Assembly (NCBI GenBank): GCA_038237235.1
Contig: JBBRYW010000003.1
Location: 1 to 58,639, forward strand
Source of the DNA: JBBRYW01 sp038237235
GTDB taxonomy: Bacteria > Actinomycetota > Thermoleophilia > Gaiellales > Gaiellaceae
Direction of reading: 5' to 3'
DNA length: 58,639 bases
Positions within the stretch are counted from its first letter, which is position 1. Each line of letters starts with the position of its first letter. Positions 51,579 to 58,639 of the stretch are shown one piece after another. The notes below the pieces were generated by a model. It was not told where the DNA came from. It made no database searches and was given only the letters and a program-made list of their open reading frames with translations. The position numbers and the translations under genes are program-made.

Positions 51579-52211
51579 GTGGCGGACTGGGCGACAATCT
51601 CGGCGCTGGCGACGGCCGGCGGCACACTCGTGCTGGCGGGTGCGACGTTCTCCTCCGTGCGCTCGGCCAACCACGCGGCGCGCGTGGCCGAGCGCTCGTT
51701 GCTCGCGAACCTGCGCCCACTGCTGATTCCGTCCCGGCCCGACGACCCCACGCAGAAGATCACCTACGCGGACGGCAAATGGCTGCAGATGCCCGGCGGA
51801 GGCGGTCTCGCAGAGGTGGGGGACGAGGCCGTCTATCTTGCGCTCGCGCTCCGCAATGCCGGCCAGGGCATCGCGGTGCTGCACGGCTGGCACCTCTATC
51901 CCGAACAACGGACCGGCGGTGATGACCATCTCCTGCCGGACGAGTTCACGCGCCTTTCTCGCGACCTCTACGTCCCGGTCGCGGACATCGGCTTCTGGCA
52001 GGGGACGTTTCGCGACCCCTCATCGCCCGAGTTCGCTGCCGCGAAGGAGGCGATCGAGGCCAGGAGCCCGTTGACGGTCGACCTGCTGTACGGCGACCAC
52101 GAGGGCGGGCAGCGCGTGATCAGCCGCTTCGGGCTGCTGCCCCGCGAGGACGGCGGTTGGCTGGCCGCCGCCGCCCGCCACTGGAACATCGATCGCGAGA
52201 ACCCGCGCTGA
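51579..52211 (+). CDS. Membrane-anchored hypothetical protein
   Basis: 210 residues from GTG 51579. One N-terminal membrane segment (TISALATAGGTLVLAGATFS) is followed by a soluble part: SLLANLRPLLIPSRPDD, VYLALALRNAGQGIAVLHGW and LTVDLLYGDHEGGQRVISRF. This layout, a short helix and then an immunoglobulin-like strand set, is seen in many uncharacterised actinobacterial proteins. No ribosome site is clear. It ends 12 bp before the operator region of the murQ operon. Confidence 0.7.
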   Translation: MADWATISALATAGGTLVLAGATFSSVRSANHAARVAERSLLANLRPLLIPSRPDDPTQKITYADGKWLQMPGGGGLAEVGDEAVYLALALRNAGQGIAVLHGWHLYPEQRTGGDDHLLPDEFTRLSRDLYVPVADIGFWQGTFRDPSSPEFAAAKEAIEARSPLTVDLLYGDHEGGQRVISRFGLLPREDGGWLAAAARHWNIDRENPR

Positions 52212-52223
52212 CACCAGCCTGTC

Positions 52224-52255
52224 AGTTGTCCTATTCGGAGACAACTTAGTATAAT
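52224..52255 (+). promoter_or_regulatory. Palindromic operator overlapping the murQ operon promoter
   Basis: A perfect 7-bp inverted repeat, AGTTGTC-N9-GACAACT (52224-52246), covers a -35-like TTGTCC (52227-52232), which stands 17 bp from a consensus TATAAT (52250-52255). A repressor bound there would block RNA polymerase. The TTGTC/GACAA arms suit a GntR-like dimer; no regulator gene is in the window. Confidence 0.7.
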
Positions 52256-52294
52256 AATATCAGTCGTGGGCGAACTCGGAGAGGGTGCAACTCG

Positions 52295-53209
52295 ATGGTA
52301 GAGCCGACGCTGGACGAGCTCGTGACCGAGCGCCATCGGCCGGACCTCGCCGACATCGACTTGCGCCCAACACTCGAGCTCGTGCAGCTGATGAACGACG
52401 AGGATGCGTCTGTTCCGGCGGCGGTCGCGGCTGCCTGCCGCCCGCTCGCGGAGGCAATCGACGCCATCACCGCGCGGCTCGCCGCCGGCGGCCGGCTGAT
52501 CTACGTGGGCGCCGGGACGGCCGGGCGGATCGGCGTCCTCGACGCGTCCGAATGCGGTCCGACCTTCAACACGGCGCCGAGCCAGGTGACCGCGCTGATC
52601 GCCGGCGGCGACGACGCTGTCGCTCGGGCGTCGGAGTCCAACGAGGACCGCTACGAGAGCGGCAGGGAAGATTTGCGCGCGCTCGAGATCGGTGCGGTGG
52701 ACGCGGTGGTGGGCATCTCGGCGAGCGGCCGCACCCCGTACGTCCTTGGCGCGATCGAGTACGCGCAGGCGCAGAGAGCTTTGACCGTCGGCGTCGCGTG
52801 CAACCCGGACGCGGAGCTGAGCGAGGTCGTCGAGTATTCGATCGAGGTCGTCGTCGGCCCCGAGTTCATCGCCGGGTCGACCCGGCTCAAGGCGGGCACC
52901 GCGCAGAAGCTGATCCTGAACACGATCTCGACGCTCGTGATGGTAAAGCTCGGCAAGACGTACGGAAACCTCATGGTCGACGTCCGCGTCACCAACGAGA
53001 AGCTTCGGACCCGGGCGCGGCGCATCCTCGCCCTCGCGAGCGGCCAGGAGCCGGCCGCCGTCGACGCCGCGCTGGTCGCCAGCCGCAACGACCTCAAGGT
53101 GGCGCTGGTGATGCTGCTCGCGGAGATCGACGCCGAGGATGCGCGTCGGCGGCTGGAGCTCAGCGACGGCCGCGTCCGCGCTGCCCTCTCGGATGGCCGA
53201 TGCGCGTGA
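52295..53209 (+). CDS. murQ: N-acetylmuramic acid 6-phosphate etherase
   Basis: 304 residues of the SIS-domain family that cleaves the lactyl ether of MurNAc-6-phosphate to GlcNAc-6-phosphate and D-lactate. IYVGAGTAGRIGVLDASECG carries the sugar-phosphate loop and the catalytic Glu region, followed by ISASGRTPYVLGAIEYA, STRLKAGTAQKLILNTISTL and YGNLMVDVRVTNEKLRTRA, all typical of MurQ. Length matches the family. It is first in the operon, behind the operator/promoter. The stop lies 10 bp inside anmK. Confidence 0.95.
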   Translation: MVEPTLDELVTERHRPDLADIDLRPTLELVQLMNDEDASVPAAVAAACRPLAEAIDAITARLAAGGRLIYVGAGTAGRIGVLDASECGPTFNTAPSQVTALIAGGDDAVARASESNEDRYESGREDLRALEIGAVDAVVGISASGRTPYVLGAIEYAQAQRALTVGVACNPDAELSEVVEYSIEVVVGPEFIAGSTRLKAGTAQKLILNTISTLVMVKLGKTYGNLMVDVRVTNEKLRTRARRILALASGQEPAAVDAALVASRNDLKVALVMLLAEIDAEDARRRLELSDGRVRAALSDGRCA

Positions 53210-54405
53210 TCGGCTGCTTGTCGGGGACGTCCCTCGACGCAATCGAGACGGCCGCCGCGGACATCACGCTCGAAGGCAGAACGCTCGTCGTGCGACCGCT
53301 CGGCGCTCGCAACGAGCCCTATCCCACCGGGCTACGGCGCGAGCTCGAGGCGGCGCTGCCGCCGGCCCCGACCACCGCCGCTGCCGTCTGCCGGCTCGAC
53401 ACGCTTGTCGGGCAGGCATTCGCCGGGGCGGCCGCCCGCACGAACGAGCAGGTCTGCGCAGAGCTCGCCGAGCTCGTCGTCTCGCACGGTCAGACCCTCT
53501 TCCACTGGGCGGAGGACCACCGGGTACGAGGCACGCTCCAGGTCGGCCAGCCGGCCTGGATCGCCGAGCGGCTCGGCGTGCCGGTCGTCTCGGACCTGCG
53601 CAGCCGCGACGTCGCGGCGGGCGGGCAGGGTGCACCCCTCGTGGCGCTGTTCGACGCGCTCTGGCTCGGTCGGTCAGCACAGACGCGCGCCGCCTTGAAC
53701 CTCGGCGGGATCGCGAACATGACGATCCTCCCGGGCCTTGGCGATCCACTCGCCTTCGACGTCGGGCCCGGGAACGCACTGCTCGATGCGGCGGCGGCGC
53801 ACCTGAGCGGAGGCGCCGAGCGGCTCGACGCCGATGGGCGGCGTGCCGCCCGCGGCACCGTCGACGGAGCGCTCCTGGGCCGCCTGCTCGACGATCCCTA
53901 CTACAAGCTCCAGCCGCCCAAGTCGACCGGCAAGGAGCGGTTTCACCTCCCATATCTGCTCCAGGCGCTGGCGCCGGCTTCAGACCTCGCCGGGGACGAC
54001 GTCCTCGCCACGGTCACCGAGCTGACCGGTCGCACAGTGGGCGAGGTCTGCCGGCGCCACGCGGTGGCCGAGCTCGTCGTCTCGGGAGGAGGCGCGCGGA
54101 ACCCGACGCTCCTGGCCTCGATCGCCCGCGCCGCGCCCGAGACCGCGCTCACCCGGAGCGACCACTACGGCATTCCAGCCGAGGCGAAGGAGGCCTACGC
54201 GTTCGCCGCGCTCGGGTTTCTTACCGTCCACGGCCTGCCCGCCTCGCTGCCCGCCTGCACCGGCGCCCGCTCGGCCTCGCTGCTTGGAAGCGTCACGCCC
54301 GGCAGCGAGCCTCTGCGCCTGCCGCCGCAGGCCGTCAGCATGCCCGAGCGACTCCGTGTCGAGCCGGCCCGCGCTCGAGCGGGCGCTGCCGTGCCGACGG
54401 CGTGA
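53200..54405 (+). CDS. anmK: Anhydro-N-acetylmuramic acid kinase
   Basis: 401 residues. Begins MRVIGCLSGTSLDAIETA, the ATP-binding loop of AnmK. Further blocks are ELVVSHGQTLFHWAEDH, TLQVGQPAWIAERLGVPVVS, RAALNLGGIANMTILPG, AFDVGPGNALLDAAA and LVVSGGGARNP. AnmK opens the 1,6-anhydro ring and phosphorylates to MurNAc-6-phosphate, the MurQ substrate. Its presence implies that anhydro-muropeptides from lytic transglycosylases are recycled. The start overlaps murQ and the stop overlaps nagZ (GTGA). Confidence 0.94.
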   Translation: MRVIGCLSGTSLDAIETAAADITLEGRTLVVRPLGARNEPYPTGLRRELEAALPPAPTTAAAVCRLDTLVGQAFAGAAARTNEQVCAELAELVVSHGQTLFHWAEDHRVRGTLQVGQPAWIAERLGVPVVSDLRSRDVAAGGQGAPLVALFDALWLGRSAQTRAALNLGGIANMTILPGLGDPLAFDVGPGNALLDAAAAHLSGGAERLDADGRRAARGTVDGALLGRLLDDPYYKLQPPKSTGKERFHLPYLLQALAPASDLAGDDVLATVTELTGRTVGEVCRRHAVAELVVSGGGARNPTLLASIARAAPETALTRSDHYGIPAEAKEAYAFAALGFLTVHGLPASLPACTGARSASLLGSVTPGSEPLRLPPQAVSMPERLRVEPARARAGAAVPTA

Positions 54406-55823
54406 CCCAGATCGTCGAGCGCTGCCTGCTGCTCGGCTTCCAGGGCCGGACTGCACCCGACCGCGTCCGGCGGCTCGCAGCTGACGGGCTCGGCGGCGTC
54501 ATCCTCTTCGCCGACAACATCGCAGAGCCGGAGCAGCTCGAGCGCCTCACCGAGGCACTCCGTTCCGAGCGGCCCGAGCTGCTGATCGCGATCGACGAGG
54601 AGGGCGGGAGCGTCACGCGGCTCGAGGTCCGGCAGGGCTCATCGTTTCCGGACAGCCTCACCCTCGGAGCTGTCGACGATCCGGAGCTGACGCGAGCTGT
54701 CGCCGCGTCGATCGCGAACGCCCTTGCTGCCGCAGGGATCAACCTCAACCTCGCGCCCGTGCTGGACGTCAACTCGAACCCGAGCAACCCGGTGATCGGC
54801 GTTCGCTCCTTCGGCGACGATCCCCGACGAGTTGCCGCCCACGGCGTCGCGTTCGTCGAGGGAACGCAGGAACGCGGCGTCGCCGCGTGCGCAAAGCACT
54901 TTCCGGGGCACGGCGACACGAGCGTCGACTCGCACCTCGACCTGCCCCGGATCGACCGCAGCCTCGACGAGTTGCGCGAGGTCGAGCTCGTGCCGTTCCG
55001 GGCAGCAATCGAGGCGGGCGTGCAGGCGATCATGACCGCGCACATCGCCTTTGGCGCGCTGGACGAGGCGCCCGCGACGCTCAGCCGCAGGGTGGTGACC
55101 GGCCTCCTGCGCGACGAGCTCGGCTTTCGCGGCGCGATCGTGACGGACGCACTCGAGATGGCGGCGATCGCGCAGACGGTGGGTATCGGCGAGGGAGCCG
55201 TGCGTGCTCTCCAGGCCGGCGCCGACCTCGTGTGCATCGGGTCGGAGGAACCCCAGCAGGAGGCGCGGCGCGCACTGCTTGCGGCCCTGCGCGAGGGGCG
55301 CCTGTCGACCGAGCGGCTCGCCGAGGCGGCGGGCCGGGTCGACCGACTTGCGGGAGCCGCCTCGGCCCCCGCGCCGGGGGATGTCGACCGTAAGCTCGGT
55401 CTCGAAGCGGCGCGCCGCGCCCTCCGCTCGAACGGCGACGTCCGGGTCGTGGCGCCTCCGGTCGTGATCGAGCTCGTCTCCGGTGGCGGCGGCGGCGCCG
55501 GCCGCCTGGCCGGAAGCGTGCTGGACGAGCTGGTCACGGGCGAGCCGGCCACCCGAGGCGTTAGGCTCAGCAGCCCCTCGCCCGAGCTCGGCGAGCTGCT
55601 GGCACAGGCCGATGGGGGGCCGCTGGTTGTCGTGGTCTGCGAGCCGCACCGGCATGGGTGGCAGCGCGCGCTCCTCGAGCGCGTGCGCGCTGCGCGTCCG
55701 GATGCGATCGTCGTTGTGCTCGGCGTCCCGGACCCCGAACCGCTCGACGCGCCGGTGCTGGTCGCAAACGGCAGCGCACGGGTCGCTGCGGCCGCCGCCG
55801 CGGAGCGCCTGCTCGGTCGATGA
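54402..55823 (+). CDS. nagZ: Beta-N-acetylhexosaminidase (GH3, NagZ-like)
   Basis: 473 residues from GTG 54402. GH3 fold with LLIAIDEEGGSVTRL, NLNLAPVLDVNSNPSNP, the NagZ-specific KHFPGHGDTSVDSH (165-178; Asp/His dyad) and the nucleophile Asp249 in GAIVTDALEM. A roughly 120-residue C-terminal domain of the longer, Gram-positive-type NagZ follows. No signal peptide, so it acts in the cytosol on imported GlcNAc-anhMurNAc or GlcNAc-MurNAc. It is coupled to anmK and to the kinase by 4-nt overlaps. Confidence 0.92.
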   Translation: MTQIVERCLLLGFQGRTAPDRVRRLAADGLGGVILFADNIAEPEQLERLTEALRSERPELLIAIDEEGGSVTRLEVRQGSSFPDSLTLGAVDDPELTRAVAASIANALAAAGINLNLAPVLDVNSNPSNPVIGVRSFGDDPRRVAAHGVAFVEGTQERGVAACAKHFPGHGDTSVDSHLDLPRIDRSLDELREVELVPFRAAIEAGVQAIMTAHIAFGALDEAPATLSRRVVTGLLRDELGFRGAIVTDALEMAAIAQTVGIGEGAVRALQAGADLVCIGSEEPQQEARRALLAALREGRLSTERLAEAAGRVDRLAGAASAPAPGDVDRKLGLEAARRALRSNGDVRVVAPPVVIELVSGGGGGAGRLAGSVLDELVTGEPATRGVRLSSPSPELGELLAQADGGPLVVVVCEPHRHGWQRALLERVRAARPDAIVVVLGVPDPEPLDAPVLVANGSARVAAAAAAERLLGR

Positions 55824-56662
55824 TCCTCGGGGTCGACGCCGGCGGAACGGCCACGCGAGCCGTCCTTGTGCGGGATGGCGCCGTCGTAGAACGGATCGAG
55901 AGCGAGCCCCTGAACGCGCTCCTGGACACGGGGGTCGCCGAGCGTCTGGTGCAGCTCGTCCGCGAGAGCGGTGCCGCCCTCGCGGGCATCGGACTGCCGG
56001 GGCTCCGCGGCGAAGCGGCTGCTGCCGGCCTTCAGTCCCAGATCGCGAGTCGAGTCGAGGCCCAGGTCGCGGTCGCAGACGACGCGGAGATCGCGCGCCT
56101 CGGTGCCTTCAACGGTGGACCGGGGATCGTCGTCGTGGCCGGCACCGGCTCGATCGCGCTCGGATGCGATGGGCGCGGCAGGCGCGCGCGGGCAGGAGGT
56201 CACGGCTACCTGCTCGGCGACGAGGGCGGCGGCTACTGGATCGGCCTCGAGGCGCTTCGCGCGGCGCTTCGCTCGCGCGATGGAAGCGGCCCCCGGACCC
56301 GGCTGGAGACGGGTCTTCCGGAGCGGCTCGGAGCCGACCTCGACCGCTTGCTGCGGGACGTCTATGCGGCGCCGGCCGACCGGCTGCGCCTGGCCTGCCT
56401 CGCGCCCTTCGTCGCCGAGGTCGCGGAAGCTGACGAGGTGGCAAGAGCACTTCTCTCCGAGGCGACGGATCACCTCGTGGCCCTCGCGAACCTCCTGCGG
56501 TACCGGCTTGGCCCGCTGCCGGTCGCCCCGGTGGGCGGCGTCTTCGGCGCCTCGGCGATCCGCGCGCGCTTCGCGCGAGAGACGGGGGCCGTGGAGCCGA
56601 TCGCGAGCCCAGAGCTTGGCGCCGTCCACCTCGCCGAGAGGGCCGCTCAGGCAGCCTCGTAG
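55820..56662 (+). CDS. BadF/BadG-type amino-sugar kinase (GlcNAc or MurNAc kinase)
   Basis: 280 residues. LGVDAGGTATRAVLVRDG is the phosphate-1 loop, IVVVAGTGSIALGCDGRG the second, and GGHGYLLGDEGGGYWIGLEA a block conserved in GlcNAc kinases and in MurK, which phosphorylates both GlcNAc and MurNAc. The neighbouring namZ and nagZ would release both free sugars, so a MurK-like role is attractive, but sequence alone does not separate it from GlcNAc kinase. The ATGA overlap puts it at the end of the murQ operon. Its 3' end overlaps convergent namZ by 16 bp. Confidence 0.88.
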   Translation: MILGVDAGGTATRAVLVRDGAVVERIESEPLNALLDTGVAERLVQLVRESGAALAGIGLPGLRGEAAAAGLQSQIASRVEAQVAVADDAEIARLGAFNGGPGIVVVAGTGSIALGCDGRGRRARAGGHGYLLGDEGGGYWIGLEALRAALRSRDGSGPRTRLETGLPERLGADLDRLLRDVYAAPADRLRLACLAPFVAEVAEADEVARALLSEATDHLVALANLLRYRLGPLPVAPVGGVFGASAIRARFARETGAVEPIASPELGAVHLAERAAQAAS

Positions 56663-57795
56663 AGCAGGTCGCGCGCGATCGCCGCGTGAAACTCGAGCGT
56701 CTCGGCGGGTTCCGGATCGGGCGGCGGCTCTCCGGCTTCCAGCCTGGCGCGAAGCTCGGCCGAGCCCCAGAGCAGGTCGAGGAAATGTCTGCCGTGGGGC
56801 TGCGCCGCGACGGTGATCCGGGCCTCCTGAAACTCGCGGAAGATCGTCGCGAGCAGGTGACAGGCGAGCGCCACCGGACGCAGGCGCTCGCGATCGACGA
56901 CGTGGATGAAGACGCCCTGGCAGAGCTTGCCCTGGTGCTTCGAGAACCGGGGCTCGAAGCACACCTGCCGCAGCCCGACGCCTTCGAGGCTCGCGCCATC
57001 CACGCGCTCGAGCAGCCGGCCGGAGTCGAGCCAGGGTGCGCCGACGACCTGAAACGGCGTTGCGGTGCCGCGCCCCTCCGAGAGGTTCGTCCCCTCGAAG
57101 AGGCACAGGCCCGGATACAGGAGCTGGGCTTCGAAGACGTTCAGATTGGGTGACGGTGGGATGAACGGCTCGGGCGGAGAGATCACGCGCGGATCCCAGC
57201 CGCGTACCGGGACGACCTCGAGTGCGACGTCGAGCTTGCGCCTGCGCAGGTGCCATAGCAACAGCTCCGCCAGCGTCAGCCCATGGCGAATGGGCAGCGG
57301 ACCGAGGCCGACAAGCGACTCGAAGCCGGGCCTGAGCAAGGGCCCCTCAGTCGCCCGCCCGAGCGGGTTCGGCCTGTCGAGTACGAGCACCTCGATCCCC
57401 CTCCCGCGCGCGACCCGCTCAAGCAGGCGCGCCGCGGTGGCGGCGTAGGTCCCGTGGCGCGCGCCGAGATCGAGCAGGTCGACGACGACCGCATCGAGCC
57501 CGTCCAGCGACGCCGCGTCTTCTTCCGGCCCGCTCTCGCCGTACAGGCTCCGCACCGGCAGACCGGTCAGCGGATCGCGGCCGTGCGCGACCGGAGCACC
57601 GGCCTGGGCAACGCCATGGACGCCGTGCTCGGGCGCGAAGAGGCGGACGACCTCGTGCCCGCGGCGGAGCGCCTCCTCGGGGCCGAAGCGGAGAGTTCGG
57701 CGCTCGACGGCGCCGGCGTTCGCGAGCCAGCCGAGCCGCCTGCGCGATGGCGCCCGGACGAGGAAATCGTCCAGGCCGGCGGCGAATGCGCCCAT
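56647..57795 (-). CDS. namZ: Exo-beta-N-acetylmuramidase (NamZ, DUF1343, GH171)
   Basis: 382 residues: LFAPEHGVHGVAQAGAPVAH, LPVRSLYGES, DAVVVDLLDLGARHGTYAAT, VLDRPNPLGRATEGPLLRPG and FEGTNLSEGRGTATPFQVVG. These are the conserved blocks of DUF1343, shown in Bacillus subtilis (NamZ/YbbC) to remove terminal MurNAc from peptidoglycan fragments. Unlike the Bacillus enzyme it shows no signal peptide, so it may work inside the cell. The start overlaps the stop of the serine hydrolase gene (TGATG). Confidence 0.92.
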   Translation of the reverse strand: MGAFAAGLDDFLVRAPSRRRLGWLANAGAVERRTLRFGPEEALRRGHEVVRLFAPEHGVHGVAQAGAPVAHGRDPLTGLPVRSLYGESGPEEDAASLDGLDAVVVDLLDLGARHGTYAATAARLLERVARGRGIEVLVLDRPNPLGRATEGPLLRPGFESLVGLGPLPIRHGLTLAELLLWHLRRRKLDVALEVVPVRGWDPRVISPPEPFIPPSPNLNVFEAQLLYPGLCLFEGTNLSEGRGTATPFQVVGAPWLDSGRLLERVDGASLEGVGLRQVCFEPRFSKHQGKLCQGVFIHVVDRERLRPVALACHLLATIFREFQEARITVAAQPHGRHFLDLLWGSAELRARLEAGEPPPDPEPAETLEFHAAIARDLLYEAA

Positions 57796-58639
57796 CAGCG
57801 AGGAGCGAGTGCGTCGTGAAACGCCCGGCGGAGCGCCACGATCTCCGCGCTCCGGCGCCCGGCGTGCACGGCGTTCGTGAGCAGTACGACTCCGAGGCCC
57901 GCCGCCGGCGAGACGAGGAGCGAGGTGCCGGTGAAACCCGTGTGACCGTACGTGTCGTCGGGCCAGCCGGCGGCCATCGCGAACGGCTGCACCTGCCAGC
58001 CGAGACCGCGCACGTCGTCGTGCGGGTCCCCCGCCTGAGGGCATGTCATGCGCTCGATCGCCGCGCGGGTGAGGACGGGATGCTCGTCTGGACGGAGCAA
58101 TGCACGAACGAAGCGAGCGAGGTCGGCGAGCGGCCCGAACAACCCGGCGTGCCCGGAGACGCCGCGGAGCGCGCGGGCGTTCTCGTCGTGGACGACGCCC
58201 CAGGCGTTCTCGGTCGCAGCGATCCTGGGCCGCCATGACGCGGGCGGTCGGTAGCGGGTGCGAAGCATTTGGAGCGGGTCGAGCACGAGTGCCCGGGCGG
58301 CCCGCTCGAGCGGCTGACCGGCGCACCGGGCGGCGGCCCACCCGAGCAGCATGAAGTTCAGGTCGCTGTAGCAAACCTCCTCGCCGAGGGGCCGTTCCGG
58401 CGGTACCGAATAGACGAGGCGCCTAATCGCCGCGACGCCTTCGGCCTCCTTGTAGAAAGGCCGGTACGCAGGCAGGCCCGAGCAATGCGTGAGGCAGTGC
58501 CACAGTGTGATCTCAGGCGAAGGGAATCCGGCCAACCAGCGCGCGACCGGGTCCTCGAGCGTCCAGTCGCCGCGCTCCTCGAGCATCAGGGCCAGCGGAA
58601 CCGTGACGACCAGCTTGGTCAGCGAGGCGAGGTCGAAGA
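57795..58639 (-). CDS. Serine hydrolase, beta-lactamase/PBP4-like family (5' end outside window)
   Basis: The visible part contains the active-site SLTK (58614-58625) near the window edge, a YSDLNFMLLGWAAARCAGQ segment (position of the Tyr) and GHTGFTGTSLLV (the H/K-T-G motif). This is the class C beta-lactamase-like family that also contains YbbE, a neighbour of namZ and nagZ in Bacillus. A role in trimming peptidoglycan fragments is inferred from context. It forms an operon with namZ. Confidence 0.88.
   Translation of the reverse strand, partial: FDLASLTKLVVTVPLALMLEERGDWTLEDPVARWLAGFPSPEITLWHCLTHCSGLPAYRPFYKEAEGVAAIRRLVYSVPPERPLGEEVCYSDLNFMLLGWAAARCAGQPLERAARALVLDPLQMLRTRYRPPASWRPRIAATENAWGVVHDENARALRGVSGHAGLFGPLADLARFVRALLRPDEHPVLTRAAIERMTCPQAGDPHDDVRGLGWQVQPFAMAAGWPDDTYGHTGFTGTSLLVSPAAGLGVVLLTNAVHAGRRSAEIVALRRAFHDALAPR

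Overview
High-GC DNA (roughly two thirds G+C or more) with 4-nt ATGA/GTGA gene overlaps, leaderless promoters, LuxR-type ATPase regulator remnants, IS256/IS481/IS21 relics and small SnoaL, VOC, GFA and NIPSNAP genes. This fits a soil actinomycete of the Thermoleophilia/Solirubrobacterales type; the lineage is inferred, because the window has no rRNA or other marker gene. Decayed genes are unusually common: about twenty broken or truncated genes, many with frameshifts.

Layout. 0-3.7 kb: two dihydrofolate-reductase-family genes, a decayed IS256 transposase next to a HEPN-like remnant, tRNA-Asp 3'-end relics, and a broken TPR regulator. 3.8-17.8 kb: a candidate metabolite region. It has a flavin-dependent tryptophan-type halogenase, three SnoaL-like paralogues (one dead, and an IS481 relic between the other two), and a roughly 1080-residue fusion of a PrnB/IDO-like heme domain, an FAD/NAD(P)H reductase, cytochrome b5 and a helical tail. 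A tightly coupled operon follows: PIG-L/cNMP-binding fusion, BshA-like glycosyltransferase, BshC-like protein and BshB1-like deacetylase, which looks like a bacillithiol-type thiol pathway.

18.6-30.9 kb: an envelope-type module of three paralogous secreted proteins or lipoproteins, a MacB/FtsX transporter with two ATPases, a two-component system, and an ABC-2-type transporter with a CARDB-like exported protein. Five start regions in this module carry the same 18-bp direct-repeat box exactly 9 nt upstream of a -10-like hexamer, four of them at or nearly at a leaderless start. This is strong internal evidence for one regulon run by the OmpR-family regulator encoded in the locus. I consider it the best candidate for an undescribed system here, together with the heme-reductase-b5 fusion.

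30.9-52.2 kb: accessory and housekeeping genes mixed with remnants. They include a tRNA-Lys-like relic, VOC, EVE and MarR genes, a LuxR-type two-component pair, a NUDIX regulator with an oxidoreductase, a second tRNA-Asp relic at 42.3 kb that matches the one at 2.5 kb over 46 bp, a HerA-like ATPase, an Ada-AlkA DNA repair fusion, and a phytanoyl-CoA dioxygenase gene whose two halves lie on opposite strands. 52.2-58.6 kb: a complete cell-wall MurNAc recycling locus, murQ-anmK-nagZ-kinase, behind a palindromic operator/promoter, convergent with namZ and a serine hydrolase cut by the window end.
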